Assembly (NCBI RefSeq): GCF_905220565.1
Contig: NC_059398.1
Span: 12,917,210 to 12,981,209 of the forward strand
DNA length: 64,000 nucleotides
Reading direction: 5' to 3'
Source of the DNA: Melitaea cinxia
Lineage: Eukaryota > Arthropoda > Insecta > Lepidoptera > Nymphalidae
Below are positions 10,797-21,540 of the stretch, one piece after another. Position 1 is the stretch's first letter; the number at the start of each line of letters is the position of its first letter. The position numbers and the translations under genes are program-made. The notes beneath the pieces are model-generated. The model was not told the DNA's origin and did no database searches. It saw nothing but the letters and a program-made list of their open reading frames with translations.

Positions 10797-11262
10797 TTAT
10801 CATTACTTCAGTCTATCGCAGTCCACTGCTGGACATAAGCCTCCCCAAGTTCGCGCCAGAAATCTCGGTTTTCTGCAATCCTCATCCAGCCAACATCGGC
10901 AATTTTACGCAGATCGTCGGTCCAGCGAGCCGGAGGCCGCTCCACACTGCGTTTGCCAAGTAGCGGTCTCCACTCCAGGACACGTCTGCTCCAACGGCCA
11001 TCGGTCCTGCAAAACAGGTGACCAGCCCACTGCCACTTCAACTTGCTAATTCTGTGGGCTATGTCGGTTACTTTCGTTCTCTCGCGGATAGTCTCATTTC
11101 TAATCCTATCTTTGAGAGAAACCCGCACCATAGCCCGTTCGATTGTACGTAGAGCGACTTAAAACTTGTAGATCAGTCCCTTCGTCAGTGTCCACGTCTC
11201 GGCGCCATATGATAACACAGGCAGGACGCATTGCTCGAAGACTTTTGTCTTCAAGCATTAAA
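10797..11262 (-). pseudogene. RTE-clade LINE, ORF2 C-terminus, 5'-truncated
   Basis: The minus strand reads KVFEQCVLPVLSYGAETWTL, then TKGLIYKF, a stop, RTIERAM, and an open 107-codon stretch with VSLKDRIRNETIRERTKV, TDIAHRISKLKWQWAGH, GRWSRRVLEWRP, GKRSVERPPARWTDDL and EAYVQQWTAID. That is the region after the reverse transcriptase catalytic core of RTE elements. The catalytic core and endonuclease are missing. One in-frame stop (KF*VALR) interrupts it. The nucleotide end CCTATGTCCAGCAGTGGA-like tail (here ATGTCCAGCAGTGGACTGCG) is shared with repeat B. This is the best-preserved RTE fragment in the window. Confidence 0.92.
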
Positions 11263-11401
11263 TTACTAGTGGTCTACTATATAACTTAGCGTTAGGTAGA
11301 TAGCTCTTGTCAATAATTAATGTTATAACTAAAATATACACAAGATTATTTTAAGATTTCTTTAAAGTATTTAATAGATAATTACTACTTGATGCTTGAA
11401 A
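11263..11401. other. Unassigned spacer
   Basis: AT-rich spacer between an RTE fragment and a repeat C copy. Nothing recognised. Confidence 0.5.
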
Positions 11402-11669
11402 CTGAGGTAGGGCACAGCAGGAATTCCCTGCTCAAAATATGGAGCAGCCCGACTGGGGAAGTACCTCGACCTTACAGAAGATCACAGCTAAATAATACTG
11501 TTTTCAAACAGTATTGTGTTCCTGTTGGTGAGTAAAGTGACCAGAGCTCCTGGGGGGATTGGGTCGGCAACGCGCTTGCGATGCTTCTGGTGTTGCAGGC
11601 GTTTATAAGCTATGGAAATCTCTTACCATCAGGTGAGCCGTACGCTTGTTTGCCAACCTAGTGATATTA
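11402..11669 (-). mobile_element. Repeat C, full copy
   Basis: Minus-strand copy from CTGAGGTAGGGCACAGCAGG to the CGTACGCTTGTTTGCCAACC end, with CTACCTTACAG...GAAGATCACAGC, GGTGAGTAAAGTGACCAGAG and GTTGCAGGCG in between. An A-run follows the end. Family class is uncertain; organisation suggests a short retroelement or LINE 3' end. Confidence 0.75.
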
Positions 11670-12249
11670 AAAAAAATGTAACAACGAATTAATCGTTCCT
11701 GAGGGTGGATGGATAGATGTTTGTTTTTAATTATTAATTCACGTAACAACACTACTGTTTTTTTTTTTTGTATTTTTACACTTAACAAAATGTGAACAAT
11801 GTTACGCTGACTATAATTTCGTTAAATTGTTTTTGTACTGAAACTCTGTACCTAGAGGTAGTATAACGTCTAGGCTATTTTATATCCAATGTAGCCTGTG
11901 GGAATCCACATGATTTGTAATTACGAGGGTGAGAACAAGAGGCGTAGCTATAACTGTAGAAGCTTTAGTGGATTTTTGTGCAACAATTACTGGATCGATT
12001 GTAATAAAACTCTTAACGTAGATAATAAGACATGCAGAATAGCATGTACTTATATCAAGTATAGGGTACTTTTTATGACAAAATTTCCGTGGGATCGGAA
12101 CTTACTCGTGTAAAACGTTTTATATTCATCAATTATTTACTGTTATATATTTTCGCTTATGAATTATCTTGCTATCTGCTGTGGTGATACGTTTCATTGA
12201 ACTTATTTAAATATTGACCTAATATAAATGAAATACAAAGTTTATTAAA
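11670..12249. other. AT-rich interval, no gene seen
   Basis: A 71-codon plus frame (11898-12113) and a 61-codon minus frame have no recognisable domain and are taken as chance frames. Confidence 0.5.
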
Positions 12250-12830
12250 TGTCACGAATGCTTCTAACACCTCAATCGATCACGTCAATTAACGCAACGT
12301 CATTAAACAAAGACACAAACAGACGTCACGTTGAATGCGAGCACACAGAGCAGCCGTCAAACAATCAGAGGATTAAATCTTAAATCATAAATAATAACCA
12401 TCGTAAGCTGTTCCCACGTCACCTGGCAACGTCTTTATAAAGCTGTATTCACTTGACCCTTTCAGTGACGAGAAACCGGGACGCCGAATAAAATTATTAA
12501 AACGAACAAAACGATACCCTCTCACGGTTCACGCACACAAGCACACTATAACCTCATTTGGACGTATCAAATGTTGGACACGCACACGGCGCCAGTCGCA
12601 GTTTACGTTGTACGAGCGCACGCAGACGATCGAGTACCTCGTGAGTATTTCGTATTCATTCGGACGCGTTCGTGTAATATCGTTTGTACAGTAGCGCCTA
12701 ACGCTGGAGTTTCTTGCGCATTGGCCGTCTCTGTACCGCGTATTTTTAGATCTGATGAGCTGTTTGTCGTTACGTGGTTCCGTTTGACTCGAATAAGATA
12801 TAAAATTATGTGCTATGTTTGATAATGTTG
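12250..12830 (+). promoter_or_regulatory. CpG-rich unique patch, possible promoter/first exon
   Basis: Against AT-rich surroundings this patch holds many CG dinucleotides (for example GGGACGCCGAATA, CGAGCGCACGCAGACGATCG) and matches no repeat in the window. A TATA-like CACTATAACC lies near 12544. A consensus-like 5' splice site CTCGTGAGTA lies near 12639. An 83-codon plus frame (12571-12822) crosses that site; its peptide has no recognisable domain. It could be a non-coding first exon, a regulatory element, or nothing. Strand is guessed from the splice-donor-like site. Confidence 0.3.
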
Positions 12831-13175
12831 CTTACCCGTACAAAGAACAAAGGGTACTTAAATGAAATAAATTGCCTATTATAATGACTTAATGAAGTAC
12901 GAACATTCATGTACCTAGTATGAATTTTAAAATATTACTTTTTAACGTTTCTTTTATCTCATTAATTTATGAGTACTTTGTATTTTAGTTGTTTGAGATA
13001 TTTATTTAGCTGTAATCGTTAATGTTTTACAGATGTGGCCAGAATAATTGACGTTAATTTTGTATGACAGACAGACAAATTTACACACTCAGACAGACCT
13101 GAACAACTCGGTCTACAACAAAACACTAACAACCTGAATACAACCGCGAAACAGCTCTTGTTAATAAAGTAACAG
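12831..13175. other. AT-rich interval, no gene seen
   Basis: No supported gene; the 65-codon minus frame has no domain. Confidence 0.5.
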
Positions 13176-13787
13176 CTACTTTTTAACCGACTTCCAAAAA
13201 AGGAGGAGGTTCTCAATTCGACTGTATTATGTATGTTACATCAGAACTTTTGAGCGGGTGGACCGATTTCTACAAATTTTGTTTTAATCGAAAGGTGGTG
13301 TGTGCCAATTGGTCCCATTTAAATTTATTTGAGATCTAACAACTACTTTTCGAGTTATATCTAATAATGCGTTTTTACTTGACGCTTGTTTCGTCGACCT
13401 ACGTTGTATTATACCGCATAACTTTCTACTGGATGTACCGATTTTGATAATTCTTTTTTTTTTTGAAAAGGGGATATCCCTAGTTTGATACCATGATAAG
13501 GAAACTAGGATCTGATGATGGGATTCCAGAGAAATCGAGGGAAACTCTCGAAAATCCGCAATAACTTTTTACCGGGTGTACCGATTTTGATAATTTTTAA
13601 TTTAATCGAAAGCTGGTATTTATCATGTGGTCACATATAAATTTTATCGAGATTTGATAACTACTTTTTGAGTAATCTTTGATAACGCGTAGTTTCTTGA
13701 CTATTTTTTCGTCGATCTTCGTTGTGTTACTTGTCGATGTAATTGAAGTCGGTTTTTTTTTCTTTTGCGAGCAAACACAATTATTAC
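13176..13787 (-). mobile_element. Repeat D, long copy with both ends
   Basis: Minus-strand copy. AACCGACTTCCAAAAAAGG is at the left and GAAGTCGG...GCGAGCAAACACAATTATT at the right. It holds two related internal modules (ACCGATTTTGATAATT occurs twice), plus the GTGGTCACATATAAATTTTA block. It lies head-to-head with the copy at 13797. Non-coding. Confidence 0.75.
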
Positions 13788-13796
13788 ATCTTATAT

Positions 13797-14110
13797 TTAA
13801 ATAATTGTGTTTGCTTGCAAACGAAAAAAATCGATTTCAATTTAAATTTAAAAAAATAGTCAAGTAAATAGGCGTTATCAAAGATTACTCAATAAGTTGT
13901 TATCAGATCTCGATGAAATTTAAATGTGACCACATGATAAACATCGGCTTTCGATTAAATTAAAAATCATCAAAATCGGTACATATAGTAAAAAGTTATG
14001 CGGTATAATATAAATTTAGGTCGACAAAAAAATAGTCATACATTTAAATGGGACCAAATGACACTCACCATCATTCAATTAAAATGTTTTTTATCGAAAC
14101 CGGTCCACAA
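13797..14110 (+). mobile_element. Repeat D, 3'-truncated
   Basis: Starts AATAATTGTGTTTGCTTGC, 12 bp after the mirror-image start of the previous copy. Continues through AAATAGTCAAGTAAATA, CATGATAAACATCGGC and CATTTAAATGGGACCAAATG, then is cut by a Helitron fragment near 14110. Confidence 0.72.
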
Positions 14111-14239
14111 ATTTTGTGTGCATATCGGGAAGGTCTGAGAATCGGCCAACATCTATTTTTCATACCAATAAGTTATGGGGGGGGGGGATTAATGGGGTTA
14201 ATAACATATATGGTAAAACAACGTTTGCGCGGTCAGAAA
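14111..14239 (+). mobile_element. Helitron-like HEL-G, 3' part
   Basis: GGTCTGAGAATCGGCCAACA, TCTATTTTTCATACC and ACGTTTGCGCGGTCAG match the reverse complement of HEL-G at 49278-49507. The terminal CTAG is missing where SINE-J begins. Includes a G10 run (14178-14187). The 103-codon plus frame 14048-14359 spans three different repeats and is not a gene. Confidence 0.7.
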
Positions 14240-14249
14240 ATAAATAAAA

Positions 14250-14326
14250 ATTTAAATAGTACACCCAGACTTACACACAACCCTCAGAACATAAAGCTGA
14301 GCCACTACAAACTGCGCCACATAATT
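14250..14326 (-). mobile_element. SINE-J, tRNA-like head
   Basis: ACACCCAGACTTACACACAA and ACTACAAACTGCGCCA are the inverted head of SINE-J (compare 4020-4100). Only the head portion is present. Confidence 0.65.
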
Positions 14327-15132
14327 TTTCAAAGAAAATTAGCGAAAAACGAAATCTAACAACATACGCATTACAGTTTCTCGTGCCTTTGTATGTGTTA
14401 TACAAATGTAAAAGATGTACCTACATTTAAACAAAGTTGCAAGGTAAAATAAATACAAATATGTTCAAAGTAAATAGGCTACATTGTATTTTTACACGTT
14501 TTCCTGTCATTGTGATGTTAATCTGTGGTTATTGTTCTCTACAATTATGAGGAAAAGTTTATTTTTAAATAACGTTAAAACAATAAAATACATTTACGTA
14601 AATATCTCAATGGTACGTTATTTTCCGATTCTATCATTTGAAATAAATATATTATATAATATATAATATCTAAATAAATAAATATAAATTACAGGGTATT
14701 TTATTTGATTTCGTCAAAAGAAAATATCAATTTTTATGTCAATTTTATTTGATGAATATGGTGACGTTACAAGCTGTAATTAAAACTTTTATTTCGTTTT
14801 CAGGTCCTTGGATATGCGCTGCAGTGACGAACGTAAATCGAGGAGTTGGGTTGCGTTAGCATCGCTTTTAGGTCGGCTGCTCCTTCCTAAAATGACCAAC
14901 AATTTTTTTTCAATAGACAATATTTAAAAGTCATTCGTATATCCCTCGATTAAAAGTGATGGCACAACGAGGAGCGTTACCACATACCTAGTCACCATAT
15001 ACCTAGCTTTCCACTACCACAAGGAATGACCTCAAAGAGTTGCATAAAGATTATGCAAGGAAGCTTTTTCTAGCATGATGACGCAAAAACTATCAAACAT
15101 CTTTATTGTAAGACTCCTGATATTTCAGTACT
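14327..15132. other. AT-rich interval, no gene seen
   Basis: AT-rich. One GC-richer patch at 14800-14895 (CTTGGATATGCGCTGCAGTG) matches nothing else in the window. No supported gene. Confidence 0.5.
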
Positions 15133-15420
15133 AGCCGTGTGGTTACGGTAGCTGTGTGGTTACGACAGTAAAGAATATAGCCACCCCCTCTCTTCCCGTG
15201 GGTGTCGTAAGAGGCGATTAAGTGATAACACAGTTCCACTACCACCTTGGAACTTAAAAAGCCGACCGACGGCGGGACTATCCAACTGCTGGCTTTGAAA
15301 AAAAAAAAAAAAGACGCGTGGGCAAAACTCATGAGTTCACGCCATTTTTAGTGTGAAATTAGGGAGGCCTATGTCCAGCAGTAGACTGCGATAGGCTGAA
15401 GTGATGATGAAGTGATGATA
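15133..15420 (+). mobile_element. Repeat B with internal deletion
   Basis: The 5' end is partly duplicated (GTGTGGTTACGG, then GTGTGGTTACGAC 16 bp later). After CTGCTGGCTTTG an A14 run (15298-15312) replaces about 90 bp, including the hairpin. The element resumes at GGGCAAAACTCATGAG and ends GGAGGCCTATGTCCAGCAGT...GATGATG. Confidence 0.75.
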
Positions 15421-15632
15421 TTTCAGACGAGTTGACGCGATTGACTGGCGTCTTTAACGTATCGCCGAAATATCAATTGGGAGTGGCTAACGTGCGTTTT
15501 CAACAATCTATCCCCATATCTCTGATTTTGCTTACTAAAGATAGATATTTTACTTATTAAGTACCTTTATACTTTAGATAAAGTTATCGGCAACCAAGGT
15601 AAAACAGGGCCTTAATTTCCATGTTACTGTGT
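15421..15632. other. Spacer
   Basis: AT-rich unique spacer between two same-orientation repeat B copies. Confidence 0.5.
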
Positions 15633-15955
15633 ACTGTGTGGCTACGGTACTAAAGAATTTAGCCACTCCCTCTCTTCCCGTGGGTGTTGTAAGAGGCGAC
15701 TAAGGGATATCACAGTTTCACTACCACCTTGGAACTTAAAAAGCCGACCGGTGGCGGGATAACCATCCAACTGCTGGCTTTGAAATACACAGGCCGAAGA
15801 CAGCAGCGTCTTCGGTGCGACAATGCCAGTATTGCGGTCACCAACCCGCCTGCCCAGCGTCGTGACTACGGGCAAAACACATGAGTTCACGTTATTTTTG
15901 GCGTAAGCTTGTGGAGGCCTATGTCCAGCAGTGGACTATATAGGCTGTAATGAAT
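15633..15955 (+). mobile_element. Repeat B, full-length short form
   Basis: Begins TGTGTGGCTACGGTAC and ends GTGGACTATATAGGCTGTAA. The hairpin has lost four bases of its loop (CCGAAGACAGCAGCGTCTTC). The 82-codon minus frame is antisense. Confidence 0.8.
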
Positions 15956-16836
15956 CTCCATGTTAATCGGATTCTACTGTCTAAGTAAATCAGCATAAGC
16001 ATGTTAATTAAAATAATTATTATATTTTAAAACATCACAAAGTAAGCGATTATTGTGTAGTCGAAATTCATTAGTTATTATTTTTAATGAGAGCAAACGA
16101 TTCTAGCTGTTAGGTATCGATAACCGTGACGTTTCATTTGTAAACGCTATTATAGATTGTCAATGTTTTAACCAGACTGAAACAAACATTATAGTGACTT
16201 AGTTTTAAAAAGATTTATCAAAATTGTCTCTCAGAGGCATGCTATTGTAATTTTTTTTTTCATTATTTCCTAATATCCTTTCCTATACCCAATAAACAAA
16301 TACGCATTGAAATCGTATAATTATTAAGATAAAGCGGTTAAACAAAGAGATTGTTCTGTTTGTTTTATTGGGCTGACTTTTTGTACAACTGGGTAACATT
16401 TTGAGCCTCCTTTGAGTGAAAACATGCTTTTTTACAGGTAATGATCTTTTGTGATAAATGTGTTATAACGCGAAAAAAGATAATTTTATTTAGCTCCATA
16501 AATTTCGATATTACTGCATTTGAGTAAACACAAACAATCAGACCCGACGCTAGTCACTTTACTGCCCGCTTGCAACAATAGCTATGGCGGTCTCCCCTAT
16601 TATGTTTTCTGCTGTTGTCCGCAACGGGTAGAGTTTTTTAACATTTGGAATTTATTGTATCTACATATGTATACCTACCTAATATAGCTATATTAAATTC
16701 TTATGTAGTTTTTCATTCTAAGCTTGGTTTTTTTTGTCAAACAAGCCTTATTGTTAGATCTGTTGTAATTTTTTTGAAGAGTAGCACACGTTTCTATTGT
16801 ATATAGGTACACAGGATTTTTTATATAGTATATATA
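15956..16836. other. AT-rich interval, no gene seen
   Basis: No gene or known repeat recognised; T-run at about 16250-16261. Confidence 0.5.
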
Positions 16837-16934
16837 CTAGTTGTACCCTGCGCGCGTTGCTATGCTTTTTTTTTGCTGTACCAACTCAAAAACCTTTGTG
16901 GACTCATGCACAACACTTTGCTGAAGATCATGAC
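16837..16934 (-). mobile_element. Helitron-like HEL-F, interrupted
   Basis: Starts A|CTAGTTGTACCCTGCGCGCG and contains CACAACACTTTGCTGAAGAT, as in the copies at 32364 and 48833. It is cut after ATGACATGAT, where SINE-J begins, so its 5' half is lost. Confidence 0.65.
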
Positions 16935-17193
16935 ATGATAAATAAATAATAAATGAATAAATATCTTATAACATACACACACGGTCGTCTGTTCCTATGA
17001 TAAGCAATTTAATGCTTGTATTACAAGTAACAGCCCATAGTATAGCTACATAGTTTTTCGATAACATACTTATAAACTATACATACCTATATAAATAAAT
17101 ATTTATATTACACCCAGACTCGCTAAGGTAATCAACCCCACAACCCCGAAGCAGAAAGCAGGGTCACTACAAACTGCACCAAAGGGCTATCAA
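16935..17193 (-). mobile_element. SINE-J, near full length
   Basis: Inverted copy. The tail ATACACACACGGTCGTCTGT is at the left, AACAGCCCATAGTATAGCTA in the middle, and the tRNA-like head ACAACCCCGAAGCAGAAAGC with ACTACAAACTGCACCAAAGG at the right. The B box is disrupted (CGCTAAGGTAATCAACCCC). Confidence 0.75.
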
Positions 17194-17244
17194 ATCTCAT
17201 CAAATCAGTCGGGCTATGTAGGTGTCATGTCTTATCATGTCATA

Positions 17245-17885
17245 TCAGTGGTCATGTTTAAGTAGTTACGAGTACGATATATTAGCTGAGGATCTGAGAA
17301 TTACTCATAAAACAGTTTTGACCCATTACAAAATTGGCTATACAAAAAAAAAACAGATATATGTCATGAACTCACTGAAACAAAACTAATAAACCGTGTA
17401 CTCTTTTGCGATTCTCTCTTAAGACGTAATGATATCGACACATTTTTGAAGGGATTGATCACTGGTGGCGAAAGGTAGACCATCTACGATAAGAATGTAC
17501 AAAAGCTCGTAGTCAAAGGTCGGTCAAGCTGCACAGACTATCGTTAAACCCGGGTTGGCACGCACTCAACAAAAATTGAGAGAGTTTGACTGGGAAATCT
17601 TAATGTATCCACCATATAGCCTCGATATTGCACCCTCAAATTTCCATTCGTTGCGGTCTCTTCAGAATTCTTTAGGTATAGTAAAGTTAACATCAAAAGA
17701 GGACTGTCAAAAGTACTTGTCGCGGTTTCAGATGAGAACTTCCTAAATTTCTACAGAAACGGAATCCTGTCACTACCTACGAGTACATTTCTGTATAATA
17801 TTATTAATGTAAATAAATTTCGTAAAATTTTACCTTCGATTTTTGAATAAAATACGAAGAAACTTTTTTACCGATCTAATATAAT
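17245..17885 (+). pseudogene. mariner transposase relic, internally deleted
   Basis: Frames read ISHKTVLTHYKIGYTKKK (helix-turn-helix region), then ITGGER..TIYDKN, then QAAQTIVKPG, which joins directly to LARTQQKLREFDWEILMYPP followed by YSLDIAPSNFH. In mariner transposases a long segment, including the second catalytic Asp, normally separates KPG from the NARPH/QKLRELGW region. The first catalytic Asp of ITGDEKW is Gly here, and PDLAPSDYH has become LDIAPSNFH. Stops and frameshifts are present. The 3' end TACGAAGAAACTTTTTTACC resembles a mariner terminal repeat; no left terminal repeat was found. Clearly inactive. Confidence 0.88.
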
Positions 17886-18422
17886 CTGTGTAAACTATAG
17901 TTAATGAAAGCGCAGACAGCAGTTAAAGGTGTAAATAATACTTTTTTTTTCGAATTTGTAAACGGAGCTTTTATTATTATATCAATATAAATGAAGTTAA
18001 CAACACTCACGGGCTTTTAGTTTGTACTACATAAAAACATTTGTTTTATCATTGCCGTGCGATTTTTTTACAATAATTTAAATAAGAAAACGGAGTTGGG
18101 TCACCTCTAATGGATAAAAGAACCATAAACAAGCGGCTTCAATAGAGAGAGACTGTTCTATTAAAAAAAAAAAAGAAAAAAAAAGTTGTCTACTTTGTGA
18201 GTCATGGAGTATTACAAAACGTGTTTTTTCAACAGTACTTGCGAAATAAACTGAAAACAGAGAATTAATTCGTTACAATATACAATATCGCATAACACAA
18301 TGTCGCAATATTCTCCAAATCTATTTTAGTAGCATTTACTTGCTAATTTCATACACTTTTTAATAATTTATACGATTTATTTTTGTGAATTCGGGAATTG
18401 TTCATTTGGGAATTCTAAACAA
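17886..18422. other. AT-rich interval, no gene seen
   Basis: A-rich simple stretch at 18163-18185. No gene recognised. Confidence 0.5.
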
Positions 18423-18556
18423 TTTTTAATATCCTATCAAAAATCGACCGTTCCAGCAAGGATCGAACCTGCATCTCCGACTGACCGTGTCGGCGCTTTA
18501 GCCAATTAACAAAGGGCGTAAATAGGAACGGTCGATTTTTGATATGATATTTAAAA
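18423..18556 (-). mobile_element. Foldback element with tRNA-like core
   Basis: Two 32-bp arms (18423-18454 and 18525-18556) are inverted repeats with only a few mismatches, sharing ATCAAAAATCGACCGTTCC. The 70-bp centre, read on the minus strand, is tRNA-like: A-box-like TTGGCTAAAGCG, an anticodon-type stem CCGAC/GTCGG around a 7-base loop, and a T-arm GCAGGTTCGATCCTTGC with the B box. The arms would form an over-long acceptor stem. The base before the anticodon-like triplet is not T and the spacing from acceptor to D arm is long, so a working tRNA is unlikely. A MITE or SINE with a polymerase III-like core is more plausible. Confidence 0.6.
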
Positions 18557-18598
18557 AAAACGTTTTAATAAATTTACTTTCATACTTTATTTAATATA

Positions 18599-18869
18599 AC
18601 TAGGTCGGCAAACAAGCGCACGGCTCACCGATGGTAACTGATTACCGTAGCTTATAGACGCCTGCAACACCAGAAGCATTGCAAGCGCGCTGCTGACCAA
18701 ATCCCTAATCGCCCTCCAGGAGCTCTGGTCACCTAACTCACCAACAGGAATACAATACTGCTTGAAAACAGTATTATTTAGCTGTGGTCTTCTGTAAGGT
18801 CGAGGTACTACCCTAGTCAGGCTACTCCATATTTTGAGCAGGAAATTTCCTGCCGTGCCTTCCCTCAGG
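18599..18869 (+). mobile_element. Repeat C, full copy
   Basis: TAGGTCGGCAAACAAGCGCA to TTCCTGCCGTGCCTTCCCTC. Contains CACCAGAAGCATTGCAAGCG and TCTTCTGTAAGGTCGAGGTA. No coding frame. Confidence 0.78.
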
Positions 18870-19321
18870 TATATATCTACTAGTTGCTAGAATTTTAATG
18901 AAGATTGAAAAAAGTGGGGATATCATATTACCTTGCAGTACACAGAGCTTTTAGGCAAATCAGGAAAAGCGCCATTATCTTGTACACGCTGCCCACTACC
19001 TTGTAAGAGCAAAAATCATTAATTAAAATAGGAGTAATAAAAGAAAAGAATATTACAAGTTAAATATCAAAATCTAAATTACACTATACGCATTACTAAT
19101 GTTGAGACAGAAGTGTCTACCTATCTTATGCCACAGAATATCATCAGTAGTTGTAAGTAACATGAGTCGTACTGTAACCTAAGCAGAAACCGGATTATAA
19201 CAGGTTTAAAAAGGACCTATAAAGAAAAAGGTTTAAAAGGTTATGAGCAAGACGCTTAAGAAATTTAAACAGAAAGAGAAAAAGAATAATTAGGTTTTTC
19301 GACCACAGAATTGTATTTTTT
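18870..19321. other. AT-rich interval, no gene seen
   Basis: Unique-looking AT-rich DNA. A loose repetition of GTTTAAAAAGG/GTTTAAAAGGTT occurs at 19203-19245. No gene. Confidence 0.5.
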
Positions 19322-19615
19322 TTAGATCGGCAAACAAGCATATGGCTCACCTGATGGTAAACGATTACCGTAGCTTATAGAAGTCTCAACACCAGTAGCA
19401 TCGCAAGCGCGTTGCCGACCCTATTCTCAATTCCCCCCAGAAGATTGGTCACCTTACTCACCAACAGGAACATAATACTTCTTGAAACCAGTATTATTTA
19501 GCTGTAATCTTCTGTAAGGTCGAGGTACGTTACGTTAGGTAGTTACGTTCGTCTACCCAGTTGGGCTGCTCCATATTTTGAACAGAAAATTTTCTACTGT
19601 GCCCTATCTCAGTTG
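19322..19615 (+). mobile_element. Repeat C with internal insertion
   Basis: TAGATCGGCAAACAAGCATA to CTGTGCCCTATCTCAGTT. After GTCGAGGTAC it carries an extra, locally duplicated stretch (GTTACGTTAGG/GTTACGTTCG) of about 25 bp before resuming at CCCAGTTGGGCTGCTCC. Confidence 0.75.
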
Positions 19616-20549
19616 TTATAGCATATCGTTAGGAAATTTTTATGTTTATATAGAAATCGCTTTAAAATACGCATGAAATAACAACAATAAATAACTTTGC
19701 TAGTAAATTTATAACATAGAAAAGATGGAGTATAGAAGCATAGGAAAATCTGGGAAATTGTAGTTATTTGCTTCGTAAGGCATATAGATACATAAGATAT
19801 ATAAGTTAGAAATTAGTGGATACCTACTTGATGTAACGATATATAACAAAGATAGTGGAGCTCGTTCGCCTCAAGAAAAACTATTGACGGCGGCGAAAGA
19901 ACGAAAGCAATAAAATTCCGAAAAAATTAGGAATTCTGTTTAAATTTAGGAAGCTAATGCTGAAATGAATAAATGCAGTTTAGTTTCACACTAATGATGC
20001 AATCAATTCAATTACAAAATGCTGAACAAAATAGCTTTAAATATTTTAACCACCATTCAATGCTTCAGTTCAAATTTGCATTTCTTGACATTTTATAACA
20101 ATTTCCTTTCTTTTTCTTTATTACAAATATTTCTTACAATTTTTTATGGCTTTGGTTCTAAGAAGAACATTGTGCTTCTTTAAGGGTTTCGCGCAAAAAC
20201 AACTTATGGGTATACTTTCACTGTTTGATAGTAATGCGTTGATGCGGTAACCTACTCCTATATATAAACTACATATGAACATAACGACGTCCATCGCTCA
20301 TCGTAATACTAGACCACGTAAACTATGTCTAATGCCTTTTACTATTAAACTGATAGCTTGATTTCTTTCTTACTTTTATATATAGGAAAGGAAGATTACT
20401 CGTATTGAAAGCTTGATGCTAGTATAATATTACACTGTTTAAACGGAATTGTTGTACTTACCTATGGAGTGTCTTTTTTGAAAGAATGATTAAATTTTAA
20501 TGGATTTTGTTTAAAAGAGGAATAAGTGGTTTATTAATTTCTTAATTAT
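19616..20549. other. AT-rich interval, no gene seen
   Basis: No gene or repeat recognised. Confidence 0.5.
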
Positions 20550-20745
20550 TACATAGTATAAAACAAAGACGCTTCCCGCTGTCTGTATGCTTAGATCTTT
20601 AAAACCACGCAACGGATTTTGATGTGGTTTTCTTTAGTAAATAGAGTGATTCCCGAGGAAGGTTTATATGTATGATATATGCATAATATAGTAGAGGAAT
20701 ACTAATAACTTTTGCAAACGTGCGAAGCCGGGGCAGGTCCGCTAG
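20550..20745 (+). mobile_element. Helitron-like HEL-H
   Basis: ATAGTATAAAACAAAGACGC at the left, AAAACCACGCAACGGATTTT inside, and CGAAGCCGGGGCAGGTCCG followed by CTAG|T at the right. Homologous, inverted, to 35296-35496. Non-coding. Confidence 0.7.
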
Positions 20746-21540
20746 TACAATAATATTGTTTAAAGGACAGCCTTAACCTTCCTAGCTGTAGGATCTTCCG
20801 CAGGATAAAAATCATGCTGCGTTAATAAATAAAAATTATTCGCCTTTTAGAGATTGGTAAATTCATAGCAGTGACGTAAGTCGTAAGATCAGTAGAGGTA
20901 TAAAAATAACATTTTTTTTAATCATGGTTTAGTTCCTAGAAACAAAGAAATAGGCACTTGGTTAGTATCTGAACTGTCACAAAAGAATTTTTACCGCGCA
21001 ACGAGGTGTTGAACTCGAGTATCCAATATTTGTTTTTCCCATTAGATATGAATATGCGTACAGCAATTCACGTTCTACCGATAAAGCAACACGATAATGT
21101 TGTTAGAAAGCTATCGTTAACAACGATATTAATTTACTAAATGTTTTAACAAAGTTCTTTTTACCTAATATGCAATTATAGCTACATAAAAGATTTAACA
21201 AAAGTGACATAACCTGCGTTTTTATTCCTCTTGATTTTCGAAACTTTACCTTACTTGATACTAAAATTTAATAATAACTTTTTGTCGTTTATATCGTGAT
21301 ATTTTAAAGCCTGCAATGTCCTTCAATAACCATTCTTTCACACGAGTACAATTTTTATATAAGACACGGACTTCAGAAATTAGCACTTTGACTAAGACAA
21401 ACAAACAAAATAGTGGTATTTGCTACAGATATTAGTGCAGATTACAATATTTTGCACATAGAATTTACTGTAATAAAGTGGTAAAGTATACTGCATATGG
21501 AAAACAAACCCATTGAAATATTATGTTATTAAATTTTGCT
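20746..21540. other. AT-rich interval, no gene seen
   Basis: No gene or repeat recognised. Confidence 0.5.

Noticed and set aside
14048..14359. 103-codon plus-strand open frame
   Set aside because: It spans the end of repeat D, a HEL-G fragment and a SINE-J head, so the peptide is a mosaic of three repeats.
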